DNA of 40,831 nucleotides from Prosthecobacter debontii (GCA_945869465.1 CAMBPB010000019.1:1-40831); one strand, 5' to 3'. Shown: positions 8,515 to 17,468, numbered from the stretch's first letter. Notes: a model not told the origin generated them from the sequence alone. Made by a program: numbers and translations.

Positions 8515-9444
8515 GTGCGCGTCCCGATCCCCTTGGTCCTGTTTCTCGCCCTCGCCGTGAGCGGCGGCGTCTGGTGGTATGGGACCCGCTACGCTGACTT
8601 TCTGACGCCTCCATCCGCAGCGAAACTGGCAGAAATCCGCGCCAGCTTGGAATCGTCCCTGCCGCAAGCGGATCATCCGGACGATGCGGTTTCGGTGCCT
8701 GCGATCGTGAAAAATCCCCCGCCCGCGGCACCCGTCGAGGAGCTCAAGCCGGCCATGGTGCTCGGCGATCTCGCCACCCCGCCGACTCTCCGGGAATACA
8801 GCGACCTCGCGCCAAAGGGTGCCGGACACCTGATCAATCTGGCCGTCCTGCTTGAGGTCGAGGGAGAGTTTCATCGGGCTCTGCTTGCGTGGGAACGGGC
8901 GCTCGACATGGGAAAACCCGACGAAGCCCAAGCCACTGCCGCCATCGCCTCGATCAAGCGCCTGCGTCCCACCCTGCCGGACTGGAACACCCATCCCGCC
9001 AAGGCCATCGCCATCACCCTGCATGCCGGGACCGGCAAAAAATCCGCCACCACCCTGGCACCGATTCTCGAACAAACCGCCCGGGATTTGGAACGTGCTT
9101 CGGCGGGAATCCTCAAAGTCACCGTTACCGTCACCGCAGGACGCAGCAACTCAAGCGCGTCCAGCGCGGCCCCCGTCGCCCTCTGGCTCGCCGGGCCCAC
9201 CAAGCACTCGCTCTCCACCAAAGTGCTTTCGTTCACCCTCACCTCGCCGAAATCCCTGCATGACGACCTCCTGAAATCGGTGTTTTTGATCGTCCGCAGC
9301 GATCTCGGCCATGCCACTTCGCATACGCCGCCCGCCTTGGCGAAGAATGACAACCTGCTGGAGGCGCTCAACAGCCGCATCACCCGCCTCGACTGGCATG
9401 AACTGGGGACCCGGCTCAACCGCCCGCCGGTGAAGGATGAATAA
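8515..9444 (+). CDS. membrane-anchored protein of unknown function
   Basis: 309 residues with a GTG start. The N-terminus is a single membrane anchor (IPLVLFLALAVSGGVWWYGT). A Pro/Ala-rich linker follows, then a TPR-like helical pair near residues 105-145 (GHLINLAVLLEVEGEFHRALLAWERALDMG). The C-terminal half (~160-300) is a Ser/Thr-rich domain with alternating beta-like strands and no family I recognise. Codon use matches the neighbours. It lies just after the rplS terminator and 79 nt before the YdjY gene, heading a run of exported or anchored proteins. A periplasmic location is inferred from the anchor. Confidence 0.78.
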   Translation: MRVPIPLVLFLALAVSGGVWWYGTRYADFLTPPSAAKLAEIRASLESSLPQADHPDDAVSVPAIVKNPPPAAPVEELKPAMVLGDLATPPTLREYSDLAPKGAGHLINLAVLLEVEGEFHRALLAWERALDMGKPDEAQATAAIASIKRLRPTLPDWNTHPAKAIAITLHAGTGKKSATTLAPILEQTARDLERASAGILKVTVTVTAGRSNSSASSAAPVALWLAGPTKHSLSTKVLSFTLTSPKSLHDDLLKSVFLIVRSDLGHATSHTPPALAKNDNLLEALNSRITRLDWHELGTRLNRPPVKDE

Positions 9445-9523
9445 TTTGCGCAATATTCTAAATTCTCCGATCGTTTGAACGTTCCTTCTCCGCAACGCTC
9501 AACCCCCACACGCTACCTCACGC

Positions 9524-10306
9524 ATGATTCGGCATCTCATCCCCCTTGTTTTCGCAGGTTCGTCGCTGGCATTCGCCCAGGACCGGCCCGCCGCCGAGAC
9601 AACTCCGGATGTCAAGCCGGCTGCGCCGCCAACCGATCTCCAACCGGCCGATCCAACGCAGCCGCAAGTGCGCAAACTCGATGAATTCCGCTATCAGATC
9701 GGCAATGTCACCCTCGACCAAAAAAACCGGGAAATCCGCTTTCCCACCAAGGTCAACATGTCCGAGGGCCTGCTCGAATACCTCATCGTGCTGCAACATG
9801 GCAAAATCCATGAAGCCCTCCTGCTCACGGAAATTTCCTCCGTCCACCTCAACCTGGCATTCACGCTGCTGCGCTTCCCCCCGTCCCGCGAGCTGTTTTC
9901 CACGATCGACGAAACCGGCCACATGACCGGACTCTATCCCGATGTGCCTGCGGCAGTCAGAGCAGGCGCCAGGATCGCCCTCGACGTGGAATGGGACGAC
10001 AATGGCAAAACCCGCCGCGTCCCCATCAACGAGTGGCTTCAGAACTCCACCAAAGGCACCCCCATGCCGCCAAGCCCGTGGCTCTATTGCGGAGCGGATT
10101 TCTATGAGGGCAAATTCGTCCCGGAAATGACCGGTGACATCACCTCAATCTGCATCGCCCCCGCCGCCCTCATCAATTACGCCAGCACCGACAATCAGAC
10201 CGACACCGTCTGGGTCGGAACTCCCAAACAGATCCCGCCCGTCGGAACGCCCGTCACCCTCATCATCACTCCCTATTCCACCACCCGACCTCTCGCAAAA
10301 CCATGA
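9524..10306 (+). CDS. exported YdjY-like domain protein
   Basis: A signal peptide (MIRHLIPLVFAGSSLAFA) is followed by a Pro-rich spacer and a ~200-residue domain. The layout around KVNMSEGLLEYLIVLQHGK, with EALLLTEISSVHLNLAFTL after it, is that of YdjY-type proteins (named from the E. coli gene) which are numerous in Planctomycetes and Verrucomicrobia. I assign the family by recall of this pattern. Biochemical function is unknown. PWLYCGADFYEGKFVPEM near residue 185 looks conserved. Its stop overlaps the next gene's start by 4 nt (ATGA), so the two are probably translationally coupled. Confidence 0.78.
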   Translation: MIRHLIPLVFAGSSLAFAQDRPAAETTPDVKPAAPPTDLQPADPTQPQVRKLDEFRYQIGNVTLDQKNREIRFPTKVNMSEGLLEYLIVLQHGKIHEALLLTEISSVHLNLAFTLLRFPPSRELFSTIDETGHMTGLYPDVPAAVRAGARIALDVEWDDNGKTRRVPINEWLQNSTKGTPMPPSPWLYCGADFYEGKFVPEMTGDITSICIAPAALINYASTDNQTDTVWVGTPKQIPPVGTPVTLIITPYSTTRPLAKP

Positions 10307-11454
10307 AAGCACTCACTCCACTCATCCTCCTCGGCGCGACCCTCGTCACGGCGAGCGCCGAAAGCTCTAACCGCTACGAATCCCTCCGTCAGGAAATCCG
10401 TCAGTCCATCGCCCGCGGCAACAGCTGGCTCAAAACCCAACAGAAACCCGCAGGCAACTGGGATGACGGCGAATTGCCCGCCTTCACCGCGCTGGCCCTC
10501 AACGCCATCGTCCGCGATCCCAACCTCGACACCTCCGCCAAGTTTCCCGAGCCTGTCGAAAAAGGCTTCACCTGGCTGCTCTCCCAACAAAAGGAGGACG
10601 GCGGCATCTACAACCGCGGCCTCTCGGTTTATAACACCGCCACCGCCGTGACCGCCCTCATGGCCGCCAACCGCAAAAGTTACGAGCCTGCCGTGGTCAA
10701 AGCCCGCAAGCACCTCATCGATAACCAATGGGACCTCGACCAGAAAAAGGAAACCGACAACGCGAATGACGGTGGCGTCGGCTACGGCTCGAAAAAGGAA
10801 CACTCGGATCTATCCAACACCTACCTCGCCATCGAGGCCCTCGCGCTGTCCAAGAAGGTGATCGAAGACGGCAACCACGGCGATCAACCGGACCTCGATT
10901 GGGACGCCGCCGTCAAGTTCCTCTCGCGCTGCCAGAACCTGGAGGAGACCAACGATCAACCATGGGCCTCCAACGATCCCAAAAACAAGGGCGGCTTCGC
11001 CTACTCCCCGTTTGAATCCAAAGCCGGCGACGAAAAAAACCCGGAAGGCCGCACCGCCCTGCGCTCCTACGGATCGATGTCCTACGCCGGCCTGCTGTCC
11101 TTCATCTACGCCAAGGTCAGCGCCGACGATCCGCGCGTGATCGCCGTCAAGGAATGGCTCGGCAAAAACTACACGCTCGATGAAAACCCCGGCATGGGCA
11201 CCCAGGGAATGTATTATTACTATCAGACGATGTCCAAGGCCCTCACCGCCGCCAACATCAACCTGCTCAAACTCGAAAACGGCAAGGAAGTCGATTGGCG
11301 CAACGAACTCGCCAGCAAACTGCTCGCCAGCCAACGCGAAAACGGCTCGTGGGTGAATGACAACGGCCGCTGGATGGAATCCAACCCGGTGCTCGTCACC
11401 GCCTTCACCGTGCTCGCCCTCGGACAAGTCCACGATTCGATTCCCACAAAGTGA
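10303..11454 (+). CDS. exported alpha/alpha-toroid protein (prenyltransferase / squalene oxidase repeats)
   Basis: A signal peptide (MKALTPLILLGATLVTASA) is followed by ~360 residues of the (alpha/alpha)6 toroid fold shared by squalene cyclases, prenyltransferase beta subunits and complement C3-type domains. Repeats show as W-L-x-x-Q-Q/R-x-x-x-G-x-W/I: NSWLKTQQKPAGNWDDG, FTWLLSQQKEDGGIYNRG, LLASQRENGSWVNDNGRW. No DxDD or DCTAE cyclase motif is visible, so a terpene-cyclase reaction is not claimed; the exported location suggests binding or processing of an envelope ligand. It overlaps both neighbours (ATGA upstream, GTGA downstream), placing it in the middle of a coupled trio. Confidence 0.9.
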   Translation: MKALTPLILLGATLVTASAESSNRYESLRQEIRQSIARGNSWLKTQQKPAGNWDDGELPAFTALALNAIVRDPNLDTSAKFPEPVEKGFTWLLSQQKEDGGIYNRGLSVYNTATAVTALMAANRKSYEPAVVKARKHLIDNQWDLDQKKETDNANDGGVGYGSKKEHSDLSNTYLAIEALALSKKVIEDGNHGDQPDLDWDAAVKFLSRCQNLEETNDQPWASNDPKNKGGFAYSPFESKAGDEKNPEGRTALRSYGSMSYAGLLSFIYAKVSADDPRVIAVKEWLGKNYTLDENPGMGTQGMYYYYQTMSKALTAANINLLKLENGKEVDWRNELASKLLASQRENGSWVNDNGRWMESNPVLVTAFTVLALGQVHDSIPTK

Positions 11455-12206
11455 TCCGCGGCTCCGCGCTTCTTCTTTCACTGGCCGCAGCCGCCATGAG
11501 CGCGACGGTCACTGAAGAACGCATCGAACATGCAGGTTCGCGTTTCCGGGTGGTCCGCGCCACCCCGAAACAAATCCAAGTCGTCTGGAAAGACCAACAA
11601 GGCGTTCCCTATCGAACTTTCGATCAAGTCCAGGCGGCTTTCGGCAAACGCGGGCAAACCGTCAGGTTCCTGATGAACGCCGGCATCTTCGAACCCGGCG
11701 GCATTCCCAGCGGCCTGCATGTCGAAAACCGCAAAACCCTGCACGAACTCAACCTGGCAGACGCCCCGGGAAACTTCTTCCTCAAACCCAACGGCGTCTT
11801 CCGAATCGAAGGCGCGGGCTCCGAACGACAAGCCTTCATCAGCCCCTCGGAATCCTTCAGGCAGCGCGCCGGCGAATTGCGCCTCATGTCGTCCCGCTGG
11901 CTCGAATGCGCCATCCAATCCGGACCCATCCTGCTAACCGAAGGCCAACGACACCCCGCGTTCAAGGACGACTCTCCTAACAAACTGCACCGCAACGGCA
12001 CGGGCGTCGATCACAAGGGCCGCATCGTTTTCGCCATCACGGAGCGCGGCCAAGTCGTCAACTTCTGGGACTTCGCCGGGCTTTTCCTCAAGCTCGGTTG
12101 CCGCAACGCGCTCTTCCTGGACGGTGGCATTTCCCAGATGGCCGCCAACCCGGACAAACCCGTCGAAAGCAACCACTTCGGCGCCATGTTTGTGATCGCC
12201 GAGTGA
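11451..12206 (+). CDS. exported NAGPA-domain protein (phosphodiester glycosidase family)
   Basis: 251 residues, GTG start overlapping the previous stop, signal peptide ending near AAAMSA. The body matches the bacterial NAGPA/YigE family: MNAGIFEPGGIPSGLHVEN, FFLKPNGVF, AIQSGPILL, HRNGTGVD, FAITERG, LFLDGGISQM. The human homologue removes GlcNAc from phosphodiester-linked mannose; bacterial members are thought to act on envelope or exopolysaccharide phosphodiesters. The catalytic role is inferred from family. Being coupled to the YdjY-like and toroid proteins suggests a joint envelope task. Confidence 0.88.
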   Translation: MIRGSALLLSLAAAAMSATVTEERIEHAGSRFRVVRATPKQIQVVWKDQQGVPYRTFDQVQAAFGKRGQTVRFLMNAGIFEPGGIPSGLHVENRKTLHELNLADAPGNFFLKPNGVFRIEGAGSERQAFISPSESFRQRAGELRLMSSRWLECAIQSGPILLTEGQRHPAFKDDSPNKLHRNGTGVDHKGRIVFAITERGQVVNFWDFAGLFLKLGCRNALFLDGGISQMAANPDKPVESNHFGAMFVIAE

Positions 12207-12257
12207 CGCGCGCAGTCCCCGCTTGATTCCGGCGTCTCGAATTCCGAGTCTCAATGG

Positions 12258-13184
12258 GTGACCAGCTACACCGCACCGCTCACGGCCCGGCAGGCGGAGA
12301 CTCTCCGCCACGTGCTGGAGCGCCAAGGCTATGATTTCGAGCCCAAACCTCATGCGCTGTTCTCAGCCCGCAAGGGCAAGCTCAACGTCACGGTCTATCA
12401 AAAAGGACCCAAGGTGCTGGTGCAGGGTAAGGACACCGGGGACTTCATCCGCTTCACACTCGAACCCGAAGTGCTCGGCGAGGCGCGGCTTGGCTATGAG
12501 GAAATCCTCGAGCCCGACAAGTTCGAGCCCCACTTCGGCATCGACGAGAGCGGCAAGGGCGATTTTTTCGGACCGCTGGTGATCGCCGGCGCCTACACCG
12601 ACGCGACGATTACCCGGCGCTTGATCGAGGCCGGCATCATGGACTCCAAACGCGTTACCAGCGCCGCCCGCATCCGCCAGCTCGCCGCCGCCATCCGCGC
12701 CACGCCGGGCTGCACCACGGAGGTCGTTTCCATCGGCCCGGAACGCTATAACGAGATGCACACCTCGTTTGGCAATCTCAACCGCCTGTTAGCGTGGGGA
12801 CATGCCCGGGTCATTGAAAAACTTGCCGCCGCCCGGCCCGGCTGTCCGCGGGCGCTGAGCGACCAATTCGCCCGGCCGGAAGTCCTCCAACGCGCCCTCC
12901 GCGAAAAAGGCCTCACCATCGGTCTGGAACAACGCACCAAGGGCGAGTCCGATACCGCGGTGGCCGCCGCGTCGATCCTCGCCCGCGAGCGCTTCATCGA
13001 TTGGATCGACAAAACCTCAGGTGCCTGCGGCGTCAAACTCCCGCTCGGCGCATCAGCCGCCGTGATCCAGGCCGGCCGCGAACTGGTCGCGCGGCATGGT
13101 CGGGAGGCGCTTGGCAAAGCGGCCAAAACTCACTTCCGCACCACTTCGGAGGTCCTCGGCACCTCGGCGCATGGCGAGATGTAA
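12258..13184 (+). CDS. rnhC: ribonuclease HIII
   Basis: 308 residues. The N-terminal ~85 residues form the TBP-like substrate-binding domain typical of RNase HIII (LNVTVYQKGPKVLVQGKDTG). The catalytic domain starts at GIDESGKGDFFGPLVIAG, with Asp96 and Glu97 of the DEDD metal site, and continues with MDSKR and TKGESDTAVAAASILARE. It cleaves RNA in RNA/DNA hybrids and R-loops. The GTG at 12258 was taken as start because it gives the full N-terminal domain; an ATG at 12254 is out of frame. Confidence 0.95.
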   Translation: MTSYTAPLTARQAETLRHVLERQGYDFEPKPHALFSARKGKLNVTVYQKGPKVLVQGKDTGDFIRFTLEPEVLGEARLGYEEILEPDKFEPHFGIDESGKGDFFGPLVIAGAYTDATITRRLIEAGIMDSKRVTSAARIRQLAAAIRATPGCTTEVVSIGPERYNEMHTSFGNLNRLLAWGHARVIEKLAAARPGCPRALSDQFARPEVLQRALREKGLTIGLEQRTKGESDTAVAAASILARERFIDWIDKTSGACGVKLPLGASAAVIQAGRELVARHGREALGKAAKTHFRTTSEVLGTSAHGEM

Positions 13185-13278
13185 CGCATTGCAAATAAAT
13201 CGATTTTTGACGGGACAAAGCGGTTCCGGCAATTGTTCAATCCGGCCGTAAACCGAATTTCCCCAACGTTCCTCTCTT

Positions 13279-13608
13279 ATGGCCACCATCACCAAACGCG
13301 ACCTCGCCGTCAAAATCACCGACCAACTTGGAACCAAGGGCTTTGAATTCACCCAGCAGGACATTCTTGAAGTGGTCCAGACTCTCATTGATGAAATCAC
13401 CGAGTCCCTGGGTCAGGGCGACACCGTGGTGATGCGCAATTTCGGCACCTTCCAAGTCCGCGAAACGAAGGCCAAGATCGGGCGCAATCCCAAGAACCCC
13501 GCCAATGACGTGCCCATCCCCGCCCGCGCCACCGTGAAGTTCAAACCCGGCAAGGAAATGAAGGAGAAGGTGGCCACCACCCTTCAAATCATCCGCGAGC
13601 GCAAGTGA
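13279..13608 (+). CDS. HU/IHF-family DNA-binding protein
   Basis: 109 residues with the complete HU fold: a helix-turn-helix dimer base (TKRDLAVKITDQLG through VVQTLIDEI), then GDTVVMRNFGTFQVRE and the DNA-embracing arm IGRNPKNPANDVPIPARATV, then FKPGKEMKEKV. It bends and compacts DNA as a dimer. It is slightly longer than the ~90-residue classic HU through its C-terminal helix. The 94-nt leader contains TTGACG (13207-13212) with AATTGT 18 nt later, a weak promoter candidate. Confidence 0.96.
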   Translation: MATITKRDLAVKITDQLGTKGFEFTQQDILEVVQTLIDEITESLGQGDTVVMRNFGTFQVRETKAKIGRNPKNPANDVPIPARATVKFKPGKEMKEKVATTLQIIRERK

Positions 13609-13644
13609 CTCACCGCCGTGCTTTCCAAGCACCCCGTCCCCACC

Positions 13645-14163
13645 ATGATCCCAGCGGCATTCCTCCGGAGTTCTTCACTCCTTTGCAGGTGCGGACTCAT
13701 GGCCCTGCTTGCCTCCTGCTCCTATCCCGGTGGCCATGACGGCTACATGACCCGCTCCTACACGGTCCGCGGCCAGCACTATCAGCCGATGAGCGTGGCT
13801 GCCGCGCTCGACTTCGAGGAAACCGGCACTTGTTCCTGGTACAATGAATCCACCCTGCTAGGCCTCCAACGCGGCACCACCTCGCTCGGCGAAAAGGTCA
13901 TGCCCTGGCACCTCACCGGTGCCCACAAGACCCTGCCCCTCCCCTGTTTCATCAAAGTCACCAACCTCGACAACGGCAGGTCCGTCAAAATCCGCATCAA
14001 CGACCGCGGCCCGTTCATTCCCAACCGCGTCCTCGATGTCACTCCGCGGGCCGCCACAAAACTCGGTTTCCACGACCAAGGTCTAACCACCACCCGCATC
14101 GAAGTCCTCTCCGTGGGCGACGGTTCCTACAAACGCAAAAAACGCGGCGGGTTCTTTTTCTGA
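13645..14163 (+). CDS. RlpA-like lipoprotein with double-psi beta-barrel
   Basis: Lipoprotein signal with lipobox LLASC, then a DPBB domain of the RlpA family: ETGTCSWYNESTLLG, RGTTSLGEKVMPWHLTGAHK, LPLPCFIKVTNLDNGRSV, IRINDRGPFIPNRVLDVTP. The invariant acidic residue in 'NDRGPF' is present. RlpA proteins are outer-membrane lytic transglycosylases that cut denuded (stem-peptide-free) glycan at the septum; there is no SPOR domain here. The ATG at 13645 gives a standard signal peptide. An in-frame GTG at 13618, only 9 nt after the HU stop, would add nine residues and cannot be excluded. The C-terminus is a basic KRKKRGGFFF tail. Confidence 0.86.
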   Translation: MIPAAFLRSSSLLCRCGLMALLASCSYPGGHDGYMTRSYTVRGQHYQPMSVAAALDFEETGTCSWYNESTLLGLQRGTTSLGEKVMPWHLTGAHKTLPLPCFIKVTNLDNGRSVKIRINDRGPFIPNRVLDVTPRAATKLGFHDQGLTTTRIEVLSVGDGSYKRKKRGGFFF

Positions 14164-14207
14164 ATCCCCATCAAATCCACACCCCAATCCCACACTGCCG
14201 ATCCACC

Positions 14208-14588
14208 ATGAAATCCCTCGCCGCCATCGCCCTCTCGTTCGTCCTGGCTTCCTGTGCCACCATCGCCCCGCCCGCACCCGCTGGCACCATTGATCACGTG
14301 GTCCTGATGTGGCTCAAGCGCCCTGGAAACGCCGCCGACCGCCAAGCGATTCTCGCCGCCTGCTCCGATCTGCGCGTCATCCCGGGCATCACCCTTCTCG
14401 ATGCCGGAACCGCCCTCGCCAGCGATCGCTCCGTCGTCGATGATTCCTTCGACATCGGCCTAACCGTTCGTTTCGTTTCCGCAAAAGCGCTGGATGGCTA
14501 TGAAAGCGATGCGCTGCACATGAGGAAAGTCAACGAAGTCCTCAAGCCGCTGACCCGGAAGATTCTCGTTTACGACATCACGCGTTGA
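14208..14588 (+). CDS. Dabb-domain (stress-responsive A/B barrel) lipoprotein
   Basis: A lipobox VLASC at residue ~16 of a short signal is followed by one dimeric alpha/beta-barrel (Dabb) domain: TIDHVVLMWLKRPG, CSDLRVIPGITLLDAGT, SFDIGLTVRFVSAKALDGYE, then the SDALHMRKVNEVL helix. Dabb domains bind small molecules or catalyse cyclisations in plants and fungi; bacterial lipoprotein members are uncharacterised. It is 44 nt after the RlpA gene, so possibly co-transcribed. Confidence 0.82.
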   Translation: MKSLAAIALSFVLASCATIAPPAPAGTIDHVVLMWLKRPGNAADRQAILAACSDLRVIPGITLLDAGTALASDRSVVDDSFDIGLTVRFVSAKALDGYESDALHMRKVNEVLKPLTRKILVYDITR

Positions 14589-14661
14589 CCGTTGCGTCGA
14601 TGGCTGAGCAGCCGCGCCACATTCTACTGGCGTTGCCGCGTGACGTGGCTAGCGTCGGCGG

Positions 14662-16326
14662 GTGCACCTGCCACATTCCATCGAACCCCATCCCGACAAT
14701 CAGCAAACCAGCCAATGGGACCGCTGGATGCGTCCGCTTTATTGGCTGGCCGGAGCGCGTTGGGAAACCTTGAAGCATTGCCCGCCCAGCGAGCGGGAAC
14801 GGATCGCGGTGCTGGGAAGCACGGTGCTGATTCCCACGATCATGTCGTTTCTCGGAATGATCTTTTACGCCAAGAGCCGCTTCGCCGATCCGCCATGGCT
14901 GTCGGTGATGGCCATCTCGATGGCGTGGGCCTTCGTGATCATGAACACGGACCGCATCCTGCTGGCGACTTACCGGCCGTTTCAACCGTGGTTGCGGCGG
15001 TGCATGCAGGTGATCTTCCGCTTCGCCCTCTCGGCGGTGATCAGCGTGGCGATCGGCTTTCCGTTCTGCCTCGACCAATATCGCCCGGCGATCACCTACC
15101 GCCTGCAGACCGAACTGCAGGGAACGCTCAACTCCCTGCGCGAGAAAGAGGCGGAAAAGCGGGCGGAGTTGTCGGCGCAATTGCAGCAAATCCGCGAGGA
15201 GGAAACCGCCGCCCGCAAGGAATTGGTGGACGCCTACACCACGCAACACGATGCGCTGCTGGCCCAGCTTCCCGCTTTGGAGTCCTCGGGGTTGAATCCC
15301 GAAGAGTTGGCGGACAAACGCATGGAGGATGAGCGGCGCAAGGCGGGCGAGCCGGATTTCGTGGCTCCCGCGAGTGGCGCGACACGGAATGTAATGGCGG
15401 GCATCGAGGCGCAGAAGGAGACAATCACCAAGACCAAGGCCGAGCTTGACGAAAAACAGGATTTGCACGCGCGATTGGTCGAGGCCATCGCCAGGGAAAG
15501 CGCCGGACAGCCGAATGAATTCTATCCGGAACCAAAAAAACCCGGTAGCGGCCCAAGAACCAAGGATATGAAGGCGCGGGACAAGACGGTGACCAGCGAT
15601 ATCAAACGCCTGGAAACGACCGCCAGCCTCCAACAGGAGGGCTTGATTGCCAGCGACAAGCAGCTCGCCGCCGCACGCCTCGCGGATCGCAATGCCTATC
15701 TCGACGGGCTGATTGCCAAACGGGACGGTTTTATTGAGGAGGCCAAGGAAAAGGACCGCATCCGCAAGGACCGGCTGGCCAAACTGAATGCGGAAATCGC
15801 CGCCGTGGAAACCGAGCAACCGCAGCGCCTGGCCCGCCTCGCCGAGCAAACTGCCGCCCTTGAAACCACCCACTCCAGCAACACCAAGCGCCATGAGGAG
15901 ACCTTCCTGCCGCCCATCCAGCGGATCGAACGCAAAATGAACGGCGTGCTCGACCCGATGGAGGAAACCCTCGGCCTCTACCGGGTGATCTTCGTCCCCT
16001 CAAGCGATGCGGAGGATATCGAGCAGGGCGGGCAGCAGCAGAAATGGATCGCCGGATTGTTCCAGTTCCTGGTCATTTTCGGCACCCTGTTCGTATTGGA
16101 TCTGGTGCCCATCATGACCAAGATCTTCAGCCGGGCGGGACCTTATGACGTGCTCGTCGAGCATCCGGAATTCATCGCCAATGCCAACCTGCGGGTTTTT
16201 CATGCCGAGTATGGCAAACGTTCGGAGGACTGGGGCATCACTGGCATGGCCGACCAGCCGAGCGGGCCGGACCTCGTCAAAGGAAACCCGCGGAGCGTGG
16301 CACCCCCATCGGAGCCTGAACCGTAG
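14662..16326 (+). CDS. DUF4407 membrane protein with long periplasmic or cytoplasmic coiled coil
   Basis: 554 residues of the DUF4407 family. The N-terminus has the family's marker region (RWMRPLYWLAGARWETLKHC). Three membrane helices lie at about 51-71, 78-96 and 112-131. Residues ~145-430 are an almost unbroken Glu/Lys/Arg/Ala-rich coiled coil, followed by a last helix near 460-482 (LFQFLVIFGTLFVLDLVPIM) and a ~65-residue tail. Known family data: widespread in Bacteroidetes, Actinobacteria and Verrucomicrobia, function unknown. The GTG at 14662 is 8 nt before the end of tgt's upstream spacer group, and tgt follows at 9 nt, so co-transcription with tgt-yajC-secDF is plausible. Confidence 0.88.
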   Translation: MHLPHSIEPHPDNQQTSQWDRWMRPLYWLAGARWETLKHCPPSERERIAVLGSTVLIPTIMSFLGMIFYAKSRFADPPWLSVMAISMAWAFVIMNTDRILLATYRPFQPWLRRCMQVIFRFALSAVISVAIGFPFCLDQYRPAITYRLQTELQGTLNSLREKEAEKRAELSAQLQQIREEETAARKELVDAYTTQHDALLAQLPALESSGLNPEELADKRMEDERRKAGEPDFVAPASGATRNVMAGIEAQKETITKTKAELDEKQDLHARLVEAIARESAGQPNEFYPEPKKPGSGPRTKDMKARDKTVTSDIKRLETTASLQQEGLIASDKQLAAARLADRNAYLDGLIAKRDGFIEEAKEKDRIRKDRLAKLNAEIAAVETEQPQRLARLAEQTAALETTHSSNTKRHEETFLPPIQRIERKMNGVLDPMEETLGLYRVIFVPSSDAEDIEQGGQQQKWIAGLFQFLVIFGTLFVLDLVPIMTKIFSRAGPYDVLVEHPEFIANANLRVFHAEYGKRSEDWGITGMADQPSGPDLVKGNPRSVAPPSEPEP

Positions 16327-16334
16327 CCTCACGC

Positions 16335-17468
16335 GTGTCCTTTACCGTTTTCGCCACCGATCCCACGACTTCCGCCCGCCTTGGCCAACTGGTGTTGCCT
16401 CATGGCACGGTGGAAACCCCGATGTTCATGCCGGTGGGCACCCAGGGCTCGGTGAAAACCCTGCATCCCGCCGAACTCGAGCAGCTCGGCGCCCAAATCA
16501 TCCTCGGCAACACTTATCACCTGTGGCTGCGGCCGGGCCATGAGGTGATCCGCGAGCTGGGCGGTCTGCATGGCTTCACCACCTGGAGGAAACCGTTCCT
16601 CACCGACTCCGGCGGCTTCCAAGTCTGGTCGCTGGCCAAGCTCCGCAAAATCACCGAGCAGGGCGTGCGTTTCCAAAACCATCTGGATGGCTCGAAAATG
16701 CTGCTCACGCCCGAGCTGAGCATGGAAATCCAGGCCGCGCTTGCCTCGGACATCGCCATGCTCTTTGACGAGTGCCCGCCCTACCCTTGCGACGAGGACT
16801 ATGCCGCCAAGTCCCTCGGCCTGACCACCCGCTGGGCCCGCCGTTGCAAGGACTGGATCACCGCCCACGAACCCCGCTCCGGCGCGGGCCGACAACTCCA
16901 TTTCGGCATCGTGCAAGGCTCGGTTTACGCGGATCTGCGCGAACAATCGGCCCGCGAACTGGTGGAACTGGGATTCGACGGCTACGCCATCGGCGGCGTT
17001 TCGGTGGGCGAACCCGAACACGAGATGTTCCGCGCGATCGAAAACGCGGTGCCCTTTCTCCCTCACGACAAGCCACGCTACGCCATGGGACTCGGCACGC
17101 CGCCGCAGATTCTCGAAATGATCGCCCGCGGCGTGGACCTGTTCGATTGCGTGATGCCCACCCGCATCGCCCGCCACGGCGTGGCCTTCACCCTCGATGG
17201 CCCGCTGCACATTAAGAACCTGATCCACGCCAAAGACCCGCGCCCAATCTGCGAATCCGCCCATCCCCACGTCGCCGGATTTTCCCGCGCCTACCTCCGC
17301 CACCTGTTCCGGGCTGGGGAAATCCTCGCTTTGCGGTTGCTTTCCTTCCACAATCTGCATTTCTACCTGCGCCTCGTCGCCGGGGCAAGGGAGGCGATCG
17401 CCGCGGGGACCTTCCCGGCTTTCAAAGACTCCTTCATCCGGCGCTACTCCCGATCCGAAATTCCATGA
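16335..17468 (+). CDS. tgt: tRNA-guanine transglycosylase (queuine tRNA-ribosyltransferase) with altered zinc site
   Basis: Exchanges guanine 34 for preQ1 in GUN-anticodon tRNAs. The 377 residues are normal length. Catalytic residues are present: Asp91 in LTDSGGFQ (Asp102 of the Zymomonas enzyme) and Asp271 in DLFDCVMPTR (Asp280); the GIVQGSVY and GGVSVGEPEHEM loops are intact. The zinc motif is not standard. Where Cys318, Cys320 and Cys323 are expected, this protein has Ser308, His310 and Val313, while the fourth ligand, His339 in SFHNLHFY, is kept with exact spacing. Cys306, His310, His312 and His339 might form a replacement site. It is in the usual bacterial tgt-yajC-secDF order, overlapping yajC by 4 nt. 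Confidence 0.96.
   Translation: MSFTVFATDPTTSARLGQLVLPHGTVETPMFMPVGTQGSVKTLHPAELEQLGAQIILGNTYHLWLRPGHEVIRELGGLHGFTTWRKPFLTDSGGFQVWSLAKLRKITEQGVRFQNHLDGSKMLLTPELSMEIQAALASDIAMLFDECPPYPCDEDYAAKSLGLTTRWARRCKDWITAHEPRSGAGRQLHFGIVQGSVYADLREQSARELVELGFDGYAIGGVSVGEPEHEMFRAIENAVPFLPHDKPRYAMGLGTPPQILEMIARGVDLFDCVMPTRIARHGVAFTLDGPLHIKNLIHAKDPRPICESAHPHVAGFSRAYLRHLFRAGEILALRLLSFHNLHFYLRLVAGAREAIAAGTFPAFKDSFIRRYSRSEIP

Noticed and set aside
13207..13236. sigma-70 promoter of the HU gene (TTGACG, 18 nt, AATTGT)
   Set aside because: The -10 box matches the consensus at only three positions; not listed as a feature.
14578..15894. 438-codon minus-strand frame opposite the DUF4407 gene
   Set aside because: A shadow of the coiled-coil region; repeated Leu/Gly/His composition, no domain.
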